A stretch of DNA of 15,600 nt. Source: Chloroflexota bacterium (lineage in GTDB: Bacteria; Chloroflexota; Anaerolineae; Aggregatilineales; UBA3940). The notes under the pieces are model-generated. The model was not told the DNA's origin and searched no databases. It worked only from the letters and a program-made list of their open reading frames with translations. Position numbers and translations under genes: made by a program. Below are positions 7,068-14,543 of the stretch, piece after piece. The stretch covers positions 1 to 15,600 of the forward strand of contig JAHEME010000013.1 in assembly GCA_024643825.1 (NCBI GenBank). The letters run 5' to 3'. Numbering within the stretch: position 1 is the first letter of the stretch; the number at the start of each line of letters is the position of its first letter.

Positions 7068-7091
7068 ATGCAGGAAGAGCAAGGTGATTGA
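7068..7091 (+). other. Seven-codon mini-ORF abutting the SIS gene
   Basis: ATG through TGA encodes MQEEQGD. GGGAG lies about eleven bases upstream, and the TGA is directly followed by the ATG of the SIS gene. The mini-ORF contains the SIS gene's own AAGGTGA ribosome-binding sequence (7081-7087). It may couple translation, or be chance. Confidence 0.25.
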
Positions 7092-8171
7092 ATGACAAAT
7101 CAGGTAGAACAGTACCATACGTTCCAGGAGATCATGAATCATGCAGTCGCTTGGCGATCTGCGCTCAAAGATGTGGAGGCCAAGGCGGAAGGTTTACGCG
7201 CTCTCTGGAAGCCTGATGAAATCGATGAAGTCATTTTCGAGGGTTGTGGCTCCACATATTATTTGTCCAGGACAGCAGCGGACATCTTTCAGGGAACGCT
7301 TGGAGAGGTTGGAAAAGCAGTTCCATCGTCGGACGTAGTGCTATTCCCCAATATTGTATTAGCTGGAAATGCCCGGCGGATGATGTTCGTGATCAGCCGC
7401 TCAGGAGAGACGTCGGAAACGATCAAGGCGATTGAGGTTTTTCGAGAGCATGGTGGTGAATTAATCGTCGGCATAACCTGTTATGAAGAAAGTACGCTCG
7501 GAAAAACGGCTTCGCTTGCCCTTGTTGCGCGTGAAGGCCATGAAAAGAGTGTCGCCCAAACGCGTTCCTTTTCATCGATGCTGGTTGCAGTACAGGCGAT
7601 ATGCAAGGTGCTGGCTGGGCAAACCCTTGATGGGCGCTTCGGTGAAATCCCTGAACTCAGTGTGGCCCTTCTAGAAATGTACTCCGGGCTTGTCAAACAG
7701 ATAGGCGAAGACAGCCGCCTGGATCGATTTTTCTTTCTAGGAAGTGGCCCTTTCTATGGTTTAGCCTGTGAAATCATGTTGAAGATGAAAGAAATGTCTC
7801 TCAGCTACGCCGAGGCCTTTCACTTCCTTGAGTTTCGGCATGGGCCAATGTCAATGGTTGACGATAAAACTCTGATCGTCAGCCTGGTGTCTGAGCAGGC
7901 GCATGATTATGAGGCCAGCCTGATGGCTGACATGCGATCTCTAGGAGCACGAGTTCTGGCAGTCACTCCTGTTGAATTGACCCCGGATCAAGCTGATTAT
8001 CAAGTTATTTTGCCTGAAGGATTGAACGATCTGGAGCGTGGCGCATTATACCTGCCTGTATTACAGCTTCTGGCATTTTATCGTTCGGTACATAAGGGTC
8101 TCAATCCGGATCAACCCCGTCATTTAACTGCCGTTATCAGCCTTGATATGAATAAGGCCAACTCTCAATGA
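7092..8171 (+). CDS. Double-SIS sugar-phosphate isomerase/deaminase-like protein
   Basis: A 359-residue cytoplasmic enzyme with two SIS domains and no glutaminase domain, like AgaS, FrlB and the isomerase half of GlmS. The first domain has FEGCGSTYYLSR (49-60) and ISRSGETSET (101-110), the ketose-phosphate-binding loop. The second has FFLGSGPFYGLACEIMLKMK (214-233) and FLEFRHGPMSMV (245-256), with H250 at the position of the GlmS ring-opening histidine. The C-terminus NPDQPRHLTAVISLD aligns with the GlmS tail, but alanine replaces the catalytic lysine. It likely deaminates or isomerises an amino-sugar phosphate, or splits a fructosamine phosphate. AAGGTGA (7081-7087) supports the start. It sits between the DeoR gene and the sugar importer genes. 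Confidence 0.85.
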   Translation: MTNQVEQYHTFQEIMNHAVAWRSALKDVEAKAEGLRALWKPDEIDEVIFEGCGSTYYLSRTAADIFQGTLGEVGKAVPSSDVVLFPNIVLAGNARRMMFVISRSGETSETIKAIEVFREHGGELIVGITCYEESTLGKTASLALVAREGHEKSVAQTRSFSSMLVAVQAICKVLAGQTLDGRFGEIPELSVALLEMYSGLVKQIGEDSRLDRFFFLGSGPFYGLACEIMLKMKEMSLSYAEAFHFLEFRHGPMSMVDDKTLIVSLVSEQAHDYEASLMADMRSLGARVLAVTPVELTPDQADYQVILPEGLNDLERGALYLPVLQLLAFYRSVHKGLNPDQPRHLTAVISLDMNKANSQ

Positions 8172-8176
8172 GACAT

Positions 8177-8255
8177 CCTCATCATGAGGTGCAGTGAACG
8201 ACATACTGGAGGTAAGGAGGTGGCTATCTCTAAGATATAGAAGCTCCACAGTGGA
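8177..8255. promoter_or_regulatory. Cluster of three short palindromes before the sugar-binding protein gene
   Basis: The 140 bases between the SIS stop and the lipoprotein start contain three short perfect palindromes: CCTCAT/ATGAGG with a 1-base centre (8177-8189), TATCT/AGATA with a 3-base centre (8225-8237) and TCCAC/GTGGA with a 1-base centre (8245-8255). They may be operator sites or RNA structure, or partly chance. No convincing promoter boxes were found. Confidence 0.3.
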
Positions 8256-8311
8256 AGGAGAAGAATAGGTATAGACAACCTCTCATCTGGATCTACTTAA
8301 GGAGAATGACT

Positions 8312-9649
8312 ATGAAGAAGTGGTTTCTTTTAATAGCGGTTCTGCTTATCAGCATTCTCGTGCTTTCAGCTTGCGGCCCTTCAACTGGCGGCGAAGAAGC
8401 TGTGAGTGGTGGTGATGCTGCTACTGCCGAACCATCTGGTGGCGGCGAAGCGCAGGCCGAAGCAGTCGAACTTACCTTCAGCGTCTGGGGAGATCCCGAA
8501 GAACTGGCGATCCTCCAGGAAATCGCCGACGCTTTCCAAGCAGAAAACCCGAATATCACTGTGACTGTGACCGTATCGGACTGGGACACTTACTGGGATA
8601 AGCTCCAGACAACACTGGCTGCGGGCAATCCCCCGGATGTGTTCTCGATGGATGCACCGCTTTATCTGGATTATCAGTCGCGTGGTGTGCTGCTGAATCT
8701 TCAGCCCTATATGGACGCAGAAAGTTTTGATCTGTCGGACTACTATGAGGTTTCGCTGCAATGCTACCAGACGGAAGATGGCTACTACGGTCTTCCACGG
8801 GATGTTCAGCCTATCGTAATGTACTACAACAAAGACATGTTCGACGCGGCTGGCGTAGCATATCCAGACGAGACCTGGACATGGGAAACGCTGGTAGAAG
8901 AAGGTCAGAAGCTTACCCTGGATACGGATGGGGATGGCATTACTGATCAGTATGCTTTGTGGGCTGACCTCTGGGATATGGAACTCTATTGGGGTGCAGC
9001 TGTCTGGCAGAATGGCGGCGAAATCCTCGGAGAGGATTTCTCGAAGACCCTGCTTGGCGAACCCGCAGCCATGGAAACATGGCAGTATATCTATGACATG
9101 ATTTTTACGTCTGGAATCATGCCTACACCAAGCACTGCTGAGCAATTTGGCGACCCGTTTGAGTCTGGCAACGCTGCCATGACGCCTGCTGGCCACTGGG
9201 TTGTTCCTTACTACAGTGGTGTTGACTTCGACTGGGACGTCGCCCCCCTGCCCATGGGTAAAGAGCGTGTCTCGATGGTCAACAGCGTTGGTTTCGTAGC
9301 CGCCAATGCTTCCAAGCATCCGGATGAGGCCTGGGCCTTCTTGAAATATCTGGTTGGTGAACCCGGCCAGTCACGCGTTACCAGTCTGGGCCTTGGTGTT
9401 CCCGCCCTCAAGTCCATCGCTAACAGCGATGCCTACCTCAATCAGCCGACCAAGGCTATCAACCACGAGTTGTTCCTTCAGACGATGGACTATGCACGTG
9501 TGAAGCCATGCTTCCGTGGCTACGAGGAATGGGCCACGCTTTTCGGAGACGGAATGTACTCAATCTGGCTGGGTGAAGCTGGCCTGGAAGAAACCATGAA
9601 TGACCTGGTTCCACAGGCAGACGCGATCCTGGCGGAAGCTCAACAGTAG
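8312..9649 (+). CDS. ABC sugar-binding lipoprotein (family 1 solute-binding protein)
   Basis: A 445-residue extracytoplasmic receptor of a carbohydrate importer. Residues 1-20 are a lipoprotein signal peptide (MKKWFLLIAVLL...) ending in the lipobox LSAC, with lipid cysteine C21. Residues about 22-52 are a flexible linker rich in Gly, Ala, Glu and Ser. The family 1 fold starts at VELTFSVWGDPEE, with the typical NPPDVFSMDA and GLPRDVQPIVMYYNKDMFDAAG blocks. A DTDGDGITD stretch (204-212) looks like a calcium loop. Aromatic residues (many Trp/Tyr) fit sugar stacking. AAGGAG (8299-8304) sits seven bases before the ATG at 8312. An ATG at 8306 is only one base away from it, so 8312 is the better start. 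Two permease genes follow. The family is certain; the sugar is unknown. Confidence 0.93.
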   Translation: MKKWFLLIAVLLISILVLSACGPSTGGEEAVSGGDAATAEPSGGGEAQAEAVELTFSVWGDPEELAILQEIADAFQAENPNITVTVTVSDWDTYWDKLQTTLAAGNPPDVFSMDAPLYLDYQSRGVLLNLQPYMDAESFDLSDYYEVSLQCYQTEDGYYGLPRDVQPIVMYYNKDMFDAAGVAYPDETWTWETLVEEGQKLTLDTDGDGITDQYALWADLWDMELYWGAAVWQNGGEILGEDFSKTLLGEPAAMETWQYIYDMIFTSGIMPTPSTAEQFGDPFESGNAAMTPAGHWVVPYYSGVDFDWDVAPLPMGKERVSMVNSVGFVAANASKHPDEAWAFLKYLVGEPGQSRVTSLGLGVPALKSIANSDAYLNQPTKAINHELFLQTMDYARVKPCFRGYEEWATLFGDGMYSIWLGEAGLEETMNDLVPQADAILAEAQQ

Positions 9650-9672
9650 CAATCGACTAACGTTAATACAAT

Positions 9673-9704
9673 CCAGGGATAGCAGATTAATCTGCTGTCC
9701 CTGG
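9673..9704 (+). terminator. Strong intercistronic hairpin after the binding-protein gene
   Basis: CCAGGGATAGCAGA (9673-9686) pairs with TCTGCTGTCCCTGG (9691-9704): 14 pairs with one G-U and a TTAA loop. No T-run follows, so it is not a standard intrinsic terminator. Such hairpins after binding-protein genes commonly protect the upstream mRNA from 3' decay or reduce read-through, which would give more receptor than permease. Confidence 0.75.
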
Positions 9705-9723
9705 GCATTCCGGTGAAACGACT

Positions 9724-10614
9724 ATGCAAAGTGGCATACATTTACGAAAAGGCGAGAAATTCTGGCTATGGATTCTTCTCGCGCCTACGCTGTTTGGACT
9801 CGTATTTGGAACACTGGGGCCAGTTCTTGCTGCTTTTGGTATCAGTTTCATGGATTGGGATGTCATCACTCCTCCCACCTTTAACGGGATTGGCAATTAC
9901 ACACGTCTATTAGCCGATCCCACCTTTGGCAAGGCGCTCAAGAATACACTGTACTATGCTGGCGTCACAGTTCCCGTCGCTGCGATTCTCTCCTTGTTGC
10001 TGGCAATGGTGATGAACCAAAAAATCAGGGCGATCACCTGGTATCGCACCATCTATTTTTTGCCAGTGGTCTCGTCAACCATCGCCGTTGCTCTGGTGTG
10101 GTCATGGATCTATTCAAAAGACTTTGGCTTACTGAATTATGCCCTGCGGCAGGTTGGGATAGAACCAGTTGCCTGGTTGGCCAGTTCAAAATGGGCGATG
10201 CCAGCGGTGATCATTATGGGTATCTGGGGACAATTAGGGACCGGGATGATCATCTTTCTCGCCGGGCTGCAATCGATTCCTCAATCCTATTATGAGGCGG
10301 CCGAGGTGGATGGTGCCAATCAACTGCAAAGACTTCGACATATCACCCTGCCCCTGATCACCCCCAGCCTCTTCTTTTACATCATTATCACCATGATTGA
10401 CGCCTTCCAGGCCTTTGAGCAAATCTATATTATGACGCGTGGTGGCCCAGCAAACGCAACCACAACCATTGTGTATTATATCTACCGTAATGCATTCCGT
10501 AACTTCAAGATGGGATATGCAAGTGCTCAGGCCGTTGTTTTCTTCTTGATCATCATGATATTGACATTGATTTACTGGCGACTCCAGGAGAAATGGGTGT
10601 TCTACGATGGCTAG
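9724..10614 (+). CDS. ABC sugar transporter permease, MalF-like
   Basis: A 296-residue inner-membrane permease with about six transmembrane segments, the first at about residues 14-34. The cytoplasmic EAA loop that docks the ATPase is EAAEVDGANQLQRLRHITLP (191-210), close to the MalF/UgpA consensus. The C-terminal MTRGGPANATTTIVYYIY segment is also typical of this half. GGTGA (9712-9716) precedes the ATG by seven bases. It forms the channel with the next permease, whose start overlaps its last eight bases, and takes substrate from the upstream lipoprotein. The stem-loop before it probably sets its lower expression. No ATP-binding subunit is encoded in the window. Confidence 0.93.
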   Translation: MQSGIHLRKGEKFWLWILLAPTLFGLVFGTLGPVLAAFGISFMDWDVITPPTFNGIGNYTRLLADPTFGKALKNTLYYAGVTVPVAAILSLLLAMVMNQKIRAITWYRTIYFLPVVSSTIAVALVWSWIYSKDFGLLNYALRQVGIEPVAWLASSKWAMPAVIIMGIWGQLGTGMIIFLAGLQSIPQSYYEAAEVDGANQLQRLRHITLPLITPSLFFYIIITMIDAFQAFEQIYIMTRGGPANATTTIVYYIYRNAFRNFKMGYASAQAVVFFLIIMILTLIYWRLQEKWVFYDG

Positions 10615-11509
10615 TATGCAACAAGCTCCTGATCACAGGACAGGGATGTCTGTCATAAAAAAGTTCCTGCAAGGCCGGAGTTTCCACCAGAGGGTACAAT
10701 CGATTCTAAGCCATAGCATTTTGCTGGTCGGGGCTGTCATTATGATTATCCCCTTTGTCTGGATGCTTTCCACATCATTCAAAGCCCCAGGGAAAACCTT
10801 CGTTTATCCACCAGAATGGATCCCTGATCCCGTCGTCTGGCAAAATTACCCTGAAATGTGGACAGCGCTGCCGTTTAACTGGTTTGCCTTCAACAGCTTT
10901 AAGATCGGGATTCTTTCAACAATTGGGCAGGTGCTCACCTGCTCGATGGCAGCTTTTGCCTTTAGCGCCTTGAATTTCAAGGGACGCGATACGCTTTTCT
11001 TGCTTCTGATCGCCACCTTGATGATCCCTTATCAGGTGACACTGATTCCGTCCTTCATCCTGTTTGCCAGGATTGGCTGGGTCGGGACGCATTTGCCCCT
11101 ATGGGTTCCAGCTTTCTGGGGGGGGGCCTTTGGTACATTTCTGCTGCGCCAATTCTTCCTGACCATTCCCCTGGAACTGGCCGATTCGGCGCGCATTGAT
11201 GGCGCAAACATCTGGCAGATTTTCTGGCATATTTACCTGCCTCTGGCTAGACCAGCGATGGCGACTCTGGGTATCTTCACGTTTATGTGGAGTTGGAACG
11301 ATCTGCTCAACCCCCTGATCTATGTAACTGAGTTGAAACAATTGACGCTTACCGTTGGCCTGAGTCTCTTCCAGAATCAACGCTTTGGTGGGCAGTGGCC
11401 TTTAATGATGGCCGGAGCAGTGGTCAGCATCTTACCCATCCTGATCGCCTTTTTCGTAGCCCAGAAGTACTTTATTCAAGGCATCGCCATGACCGGCATT
11501 AAGCGCTAA
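10607..11509 (+). CDS. ABC sugar transporter permease, MalG-like
   Basis: A 300-residue inner-membrane permease with about six transmembrane segments, the first at about 35-55, preceded by a polar N-terminal stretch of about 30 residues. The EAA loop is ELADSARIDGANIWQIFWHI, then YLPLARP (190-216), typical of MalG/UgpE. The second-to-last loop YVTELKQLTLTVGLSLF and the C-terminal QKYFIQGIAMTGIKR are family hallmarks. Start codons at 10607 and 10616 are both possible; the first overlaps the MalF-like gene by eight bases and suggests translational coupling. The partner ATPase must come from elsewhere, as with multitasking MsmX/MsiK-type proteins. Confidence 0.93.
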   Translation: MASMQQAPDHRTGMSVIKKFLQGRSFHQRVQSILSHSILLVGAVIMIIPFVWMLSTSFKAPGKTFVYPPEWIPDPVVWQNYPEMWTALPFNWFAFNSFKIGILSTIGQVLTCSMAAFAFSALNFKGRDTLFLLLIATLMIPYQVTLIPSFILFARIGWVGTHLPLWVPAFWGGAFGTFLLRQFFLTIPLELADSARIDGANIWQIFWHIYLPLARPAMATLGIFTFMWSWNDLLNPLIYVTELKQLTLTVGLSLFQNQRFGGQWPLMMAGAVVSILPILIAFFVAQKYFIQGIAMTGIKR

Positions 11510-11522
11510 AACTCTGGAGAAA

Positions 11523-12518
11523 ATGATGGCAGAACACGATAAATCTGTCCGTCTGGCTTTATTTGGGCCGGGCGGATTTGGCAATGAGCGTGCCCGTGCT
11601 ATGCATGCTAATCCTCACATAGAGTTTGTCGCCTGCTACTCCCCCATCGAGTCTGAAATGCGGGCCTGTCATGAGCAATTTGGTGCACGGGTGGTTGAGA
11701 CGGAAAACGGCATATGGGATGATCCGACAATCGATGGCGTCGTGCTATCCACGCCCAACCATATCCATCTGAGCCATACACGCCGTGCCGCCGAAACCGG
11801 TAAGCATGTCTTTGTAGAGAAACCCATCGCCCCCTCGCTTGCCGAAGCGCGGCAGATGATCGAACTGTGCGAGAAGGCGGGAGTAGTGTTGATGGTCGGG
11901 CATAACAGCCGCCGACGTGACCACATTCGGACGATAAAACGGTTGATCGGCGAGGGCAAACTGGGGAACCCAATCGCAGCCGAGGCGAACAACTCGCATC
12001 CGGGAGGATTGGCGATCCAGCCAGAGGATTGGCGCTGGTCAAGGATGAACTGCCCCGGTGGGTCGCTCAGCCAGCTTGGAATCCATCATACCGATTCGCT
12101 TCAATATTTGCTGGGACCAGTAGCGCGTGTCTCTGCATGGCAGCGACGATTAGCAATCTCGGCGGAAATTGATGATGTAACCCTCACCCTGCTTGAATTT
12201 GAAAGCGGTGCCCTCGGATATCTGGGAGCACATTATGCGATCCCCGATCTGCGCTTTGTCCATGTTCTGGGCACGGAGGCCAATCTTCGCTGGGATCGAG
12301 CACTGGGTCTGGTGATGGAAAGCAATGCCGGACGCGAGTCGATTCCTGTCACAAATAAGGATACCGTTCAAGAAGAGATCGATGAATTTGCAACCTGCAT
12401 TCTCACCGGAACGGAACCGGAAGTCGGAGGGGCTGGCGCGCTGGCGGCGCTGGCTGTGATCGAAGCGGCAGTCCTCTCCAACCAGCGTGGAACCCCGGTT
12501 GATATTTCTGAATTATGA
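11523..12518 (+). CDS. Gfo/Idh/MocA-family NAD(P)-dependent dehydrogenase (first copy)
   Basis: A 331-residue sugar or cyclitol dehydrogenase-like protein. The N-terminal Rossmann fold carries LALFGPGGFGNERA (11-24); the usual GxGxxG is GPGGFG here. STPNHIHLSH (76-85) and the signature VEKPIAPS (98-105) with catalytic K100 follow, then VGHNSRRRDHI. The C-terminal domain has GGSLSQLGIHHTDSLQYLLG (179-198), where H188/H189 and D191 are the likely catalytic pair. Substrate binding is through this domain. GGAG (11516-11519) lies three bases before this ATG and six before the next one at 11526, so either may be used. The gap to the permease stop is 13 bases, suggesting the same operon. It should oxidise the imported sugar or a derivative with NAD(P). 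Confidence 0.9.
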   Translation: MMAEHDKSVRLALFGPGGFGNERARAMHANPHIEFVACYSPIESEMRACHEQFGARVVETENGIWDDPTIDGVVLSTPNHIHLSHTRRAAETGKHVFVEKPIAPSLAEARQMIELCEKAGVVLMVGHNSRRRDHIRTIKRLIGEGKLGNPIAAEANNSHPGGLAIQPEDWRWSRMNCPGGSLSQLGIHHTDSLQYLLGPVARVSAWQRRLAISAEIDDVTLTLLEFESGALGYLGAHYAIPDLRFVHVLGTEANLRWDRALGLVMESNAGRESIPVTNKDTVQEEIDEFATCILTGTEPEVGGAGALAALAVIEAAVLSNQRGTPVDISEL

Positions 12519-12534
12519 GGATAAAAGAACTCCC

Positions 12535-13527
12535 GTGAAATTTGGATTTATACCCGTTGAGGACTCTCAATACTATGCAGAGTCACTGAGCCAGGTTGAA
12601 CTGGCTGAAGACCTTGGCTTTGATTCGGTCTGGCTAGAAGAACATCATGGCACAAGCGGGCACTACCATCCCACGCCGCTGATGTTCCTCGCTGGATATG
12701 CCACTCGCACCGAGCGGCTTTTGCTCGGAACCAATATCGCGATATTGCCGTTGTACCACCCTGTCCGCTTTGCCGAGGATGTGGCCCAGCTAGATGTGAT
12801 GTCAGATGGGCGCGTGATCGTTGGCGTGGCGATTGGCTATCGGGCGGAGGAATTTGCTGCCTTTCAGACTCCCCTGGATGATCGCGGAAAACAGTTTGTG
12901 GAGATGTTGAAGCTAATCAAACGCCTGTGGTCAGGAGAAAGTGTAACGTTCGAGAGCGACCGTTATGCGCTCGAAAACTTCCGGCTTGAGCCGCAGCCTA
13001 TCCAGAAACCCACCCCGCCGATCTGGTTAGGTGGCTGGGGGAAACTGGCGATCAAACGAGCAGCCACGATTGGCGATGCCTGGATTCCCGGCCCAACAGC
13101 GAACCTCGAAAAACTTAAAGAAGCGCAGGGACGCTATCATGCACATCTATCCGAACTTGGCGTTGATCCGTCGAACCGGGAGTGTCCGCTTACACGGGAT
13201 GTCGTCATCGCCGCGACGGATGCACAGGCCGAAGAACTGGCAGAAAAGCATCTTCTGGCAGCCTACCGCGATGAATACAGCGGGTGGGATCATCCCTTAA
13301 TAGGATCATCAGATGCAACCGCGACTGATCGTCTTGCTGAGTTAAGCGATGATCGCTTCATCATCGGTGGGCCTGAAAAAATAATTGCCGGCATCCGCTA
13401 TTTTGAAGAGCAGTTTGGCATGGATCATTTGATCTTTCGCCTGCATTTCCCCGGCATGCAGCCCCAAACGGTTACCGATTCCGTTCGCTTGTTAGGCGAG
13501 GAAGTTCTCCCCGCATTTCGGGAGTAG
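12535..13527 (+). CDS. Luciferase-like (LLM) flavin- or F420-dependent oxidoreductase
   Basis: A 330-residue TIM-barrel protein of the bacterial luciferase superfamily. It starts MKFGFIPVEDS, and has VWLEEHHG (32-39) near the flavin-binding His of luciferase, TERLLLGTNIAILPLYHP (59-76), the LDVMSDGRVIVGVAIGYR block (86-103) and PPIWLGGWG, all standard. Such enzymes are FMN-dependent monooxygenases or F420-dependent dehydrogenases; sequence by eye does not tell which. No flavin reductase gene lies in the window. The GTG at 12535 is preferred: an upstream GTG at 12487 adds 16 residues that overlap the previous gene and do not fit the family start. TGAGGA (12517-12522) is a distant ribosome-binding site. 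Its place between two sugar dehydrogenases is unusual. Confidence 0.88.
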   Translation: MKFGFIPVEDSQYYAESLSQVELAEDLGFDSVWLEEHHGTSGHYHPTPLMFLAGYATRTERLLLGTNIAILPLYHPVRFAEDVAQLDVMSDGRVIVGVAIGYRAEEFAAFQTPLDDRGKQFVEMLKLIKRLWSGESVTFESDRYALENFRLEPQPIQKPTPPIWLGGWGKLAIKRAATIGDAWIPGPTANLEKLKEAQGRYHAHLSELGVDPSNRECPLTRDVVIAATDAQAEELAEKHLLAAYRDEYSGWDHPLIGSSDATATDRLAELSDDRFIIGGPEKIIAGIRYFEEQFGMDHLIFRLHFPGMQPQTVTDSVRLLGEEVLPAFRE

Positions 13528-13535
13528 AATCAACC

Positions 13536-14543
13536 ATGATCAACGTCGGATTCATCGGCGCGGGAGATATCGCCAGCACCCATGCGGCAGCCCTCGCTGA
13601 GATTGACGGTGCCAGGTTGGCGGTTGTTTTTGATCGAGATAAGGAACGGGCAAATGCGCTTGCACAGCAGGTTGGCGCAAAGGTTGTCACATCTCTGGAC
13701 GCCTTATTCTCTTTTTCAGGGCTGGATATCGTCTACATCCTCACACCGCCATCAGTGCATGCAGAGCAGATCATAGCCGCGAGTCAGGCGGGCTTGCCTG
13801 TGATGTGTGAGAAGCCTCTTACCCTGACACTTGTAGCAGCGGATCGGGTGATTGCGGCGGCGAAAGCCGCTGGTATTCCCCTGATGACAGGGTTGACACA
13901 TCGCTATCATCCCCTGTCCGCCCGCGCGCGGGAGATGCTCCACGCGGGGGAACTGGGTGATCTGGTTGCCCTGTGGTCGCATCGATTGGTTACCCTGAGT
14001 GTCTCCCCGACATCCTGGTTGAGCCAGCGCGACCGGAGTGGTGGCATGGCCTTACAGTACGCAATGCACGATCTTGATTGGGAATGCTGGCTGGGCGGCG
14101 AAGTCAGCCGCGTTGCTGCAAATGAAATCCATACACAGAGTGAAATCGAGATTGAAGACAATCTCTGGGCATTGCTCCACTTCAGAAATGGAGCCAGCGG
14201 CAGCGTGGGGGTAAGCTGGGTGGCCCCGCATGCCCACACGGAACGCGGCGTGATTGGCAGCCAGGGCAACCTGCGAATCATCGATCAGCAGCGCATGGTA
14301 GGTCAGCTAAAGAATGGAAAGGCGATAGAGTTGGATCTGGGTGATGACTACGATTGGTTTGATGTATTTGTGCGCGAAAGCAAGGATATTATTGATAGGA
14401 TCGCATATGGGCAGGACTTCTCGATTAGCGGAGAAGATGGGCGAAACGCTCTGGAAATCAGCCTTGCGGTTCAACGCGCTGCGATCACCGGTCAGATGAT
14501 TGCCCTGCCCCTGGAACTGGCAACTACGGAGGAATCGTCGTGA
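13536..14543 (+). CDS. Gfo/Idh/MocA-family NAD(P)-dependent dehydrogenase (second copy)
   Basis: A 335-residue protein with the Rossmann motif VGFIGAGDIAS (4-14), the PPSVHAEQ loop (71-78), the signature MCEKPLTLT (90-98) with catalytic K93, and THRYHPLS (121-128). The C-terminal segment GGMALQYAMHDLDWECWLGG (169-188) supplies the likely catalytic H178 and D181. It differs in this motif and in length from the first copy, so the two probably act on different substrates or opposite steps, as in inositol or amino-sugar oxidation. GGGAG near 13520 gives a spaced ribosome-binding site. It lies eight bases after the luciferase-like gene, and its last four bases overlap the next start (GTGA). Confidence 0.9.
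   Translation: MINVGFIGAGDIASTHAAALAEIDGARLAVVFDRDKERANALAQQVGAKVVTSLDALFSFSGLDIVYILTPPSVHAEQIIAASQAGLPVMCEKPLTLTLVAADRVIAAAKAAGIPLMTGLTHRYHPLSARAREMLHAGELGDLVALWSHRLVTLSVSPTSWLSQRDRSGGMALQYAMHDLDWECWLGGEVSRVAANEIHTQSEIEIEDNLWALLHFRNGASGSVGVSWVAPHAHTERGVIGSQGNLRIIDQQRMVGQLKNGKAIELDLGDDYDWFDVFVRESKDIIDRIAYGQDFSISGEDGRNALEISLAVQRAAITGQMIALPLELATTEESS

Noticed and set aside
8281..8311. ATG at 8306 as start of the sugar-binding lipoprotein
   Set aside because: The AAGGAG sequence ends only one base before it; the ATG at 8312 has normal spacing and gives a standard signal peptide.
8381..9319. 312-codon minus-strand ORF opposite the sugar-binding protein gene
   Set aside because: It is a shadow of a clear family 1 binding-protein gene, has no family features and no ribosome-binding site.
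12487..12534. Upstream GTG start for the luciferase-like protein
   Set aside because: It adds 16 residues overlapping the previous gene by 32 bases, and the family start MKFGFIP begins at 12535.
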